Assembly: GCA_937897215.1 (NCBI GenBank)
Contig: CALCBQ010000185.1
Location: forward strand, 1 to 15,915
From: an uncultured Clostridia bacterium
GTDB lineage: Bacteria > Bacillota > Clostridia > Oscillospirales > Acutalibacteraceae
Direction of reading: 5' to 3'
Length of the DNA stretch: 15,915 nucleotides
In this document: positions 15,613-15,915 of the stretch, in pieces
How positions within the stretch are numbered: the first letter of the stretch is position 1
Layout of the letters: every line of letters begins with the position of its first letter
The notes under the pieces: model-generated
What the model was told of the DNA's origin: nothing
The model's database searches: none
Seen by the model: the letters and a program-made list of their open reading frames with translations, nothing else
Translations under genes and position numbers: made by a program

Positions 15613-15618
15613 CTCCTT
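15613..15618 (-). promoter_or_regulatory. Ribosome binding site deciding the comEC start
   Basis: AAGGAG on the minus strand overlaps the TAA stop of the HIT gene and shares its last G with an in-frame GTG. The only well-spaced initiation codon after it is TTG at 15604-15602 (8 bases). Confidence 0.7.
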
Positions 15619-15915
15619 AAACAAGTTTTTCTGAAAGATTATCTCCACTTAAAATATGAAAGTGAATGTGTTTTACAGTTTGACCTGCTTTCTCGCCACA
15701 GTTATTGATAATTCTATAACTATCAACACCTGCAAGGCGTGCGATTTCAGGAATTTTAGCAAAGATATATCCTACAATTTCACAATTTTCTGTTGTAATA
15801 TCATTAGCACTACTTGCAACATGGTCTTTAGGAATCACAAGCACATGGGTCTCTGCTTGTGGTGCAATATCACGAAATGCGAGAATTTTTTCATCCTCGT
15901 AAACCTTATTTGACG
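15617..15915 (-). CDS. HIT (histidine triad) family protein, N-terminus outside window
   Basis: HIT hydrolases of the HinT type cleave nucleoside phosphoramidates and related nucleotide conjugates. About 98 codons are visible and the frame stays open to the right edge. It begins with SNKVYEDEKILAFRDIAPQA and continues with THVLVIPKDHVAS. The catalytic triad motif HIHFHIL is at 15650-15670, with the upstream asparagine in YRIINNCGEKAGQTVKH. Family members are about 110-115 residues, so only 15 or so N-terminal residues, including the usual CxxC zinc pair if present, are missing. The GTG at 15844 is internal (Val of HVLVIPK), not a start. It is the most upstream visible gene of the comEC-holA-rnmV unit; its stop overlaps the comEC RBS. 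Confidence 0.92.
   Translation of the reverse strand, partial: SNKVYEDEKILAFRDIAPQAETHVLVIPKDHVASSANDITTENCEIVGYIFAKIPEIARLAGVDSYRIINNCGEKAGQTVKHIHFHILSGDNLSEKLV

Noticed and set aside
15656..15913. Open frame on the plus strand at the right edge
   Set aside because: It is antisense to the clear HIT gene, including the HIHFH triad, with no promoter or RBS of its own.
1..15915. CRISPR arrays, tRNA/rRNA genes, insertion sequences, prophage or toxin-antitoxin genes
   Set aside because: No spaced direct repeats, tRNA-like cloverleaf, transposase, integrase or small paired toxin-antitoxin frames were recognised; nearly all sequence is explained by housekeeping genes.

Overview
The window is AT-rich, densely packed DNA with strong AAGGAG-type ribosome binding sites, short or negative intergenic gaps and Bacillota-style gene order (comEC-holA, mltG next to a U32 protein, a DUF4093-type RNase M5). 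It most likely comes from an anaerobic Clostridia relative, perhaps a gut Oscillospiraceae/Ruminococcaceae-type organism. That placement rests on gene families and context, not on a marker gene. The window opens inside one gene (thymidylate kinase, right end only) and closes inside another (HIT protein, N-terminus missing).

Positions 1-7480, plus strand: one long run of tightly coupled genes. It holds the thymidylate kinase end, a DUF2156 protein, a GNAT acetyltransferase, a DJ-1/YajL-type protein, 5-formyl-THF cyclo-ligase, the MltG endolytic transglycosylase and a U32/TrhP-type tRNA hydroxylation protein. A GC-rich pair of inverted hairpins (a REP/BIME-like element) follows, then a YhhN-family membrane protein, the tRNA m7G46 methyltransferase TrmB and an intrinsic terminator. 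The genes are mixed housekeeping: nucleotide and folate supply, cell wall, tRNA modification. Positions 7487-9068: a GPH-family sugar/cation symporter gene with its own extended -10 promoter, ending in a bidirectional terminator.

Positions 9088-11835, minus strand: a three-gene unit, transcribed leftward in the order long-chain acyl-CoA ligase, iron-sulfur-flavoprotein-like reductase, thioredoxin. It has its own promoter and shares the 9036-9068 terminator. Positions 11868-15915, minus strand: a second unit, transcribed leftward in the order HIT protein, ComEC, DNA polymerase III delta, RNase M5.

No mobile element, CRISPR array, tRNA or rRNA gene was seen, and no gene cluster here looks like a new defence, biosynthetic or other system. 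The most notable points are: a ComEC homologue whose metallo-beta-lactamase-like domain has lost its metal-binding motifs; the paired REP-like hairpins, whose stems differ by compensated changes; and a TrmB with substitutions at normally conserved active-site positions.
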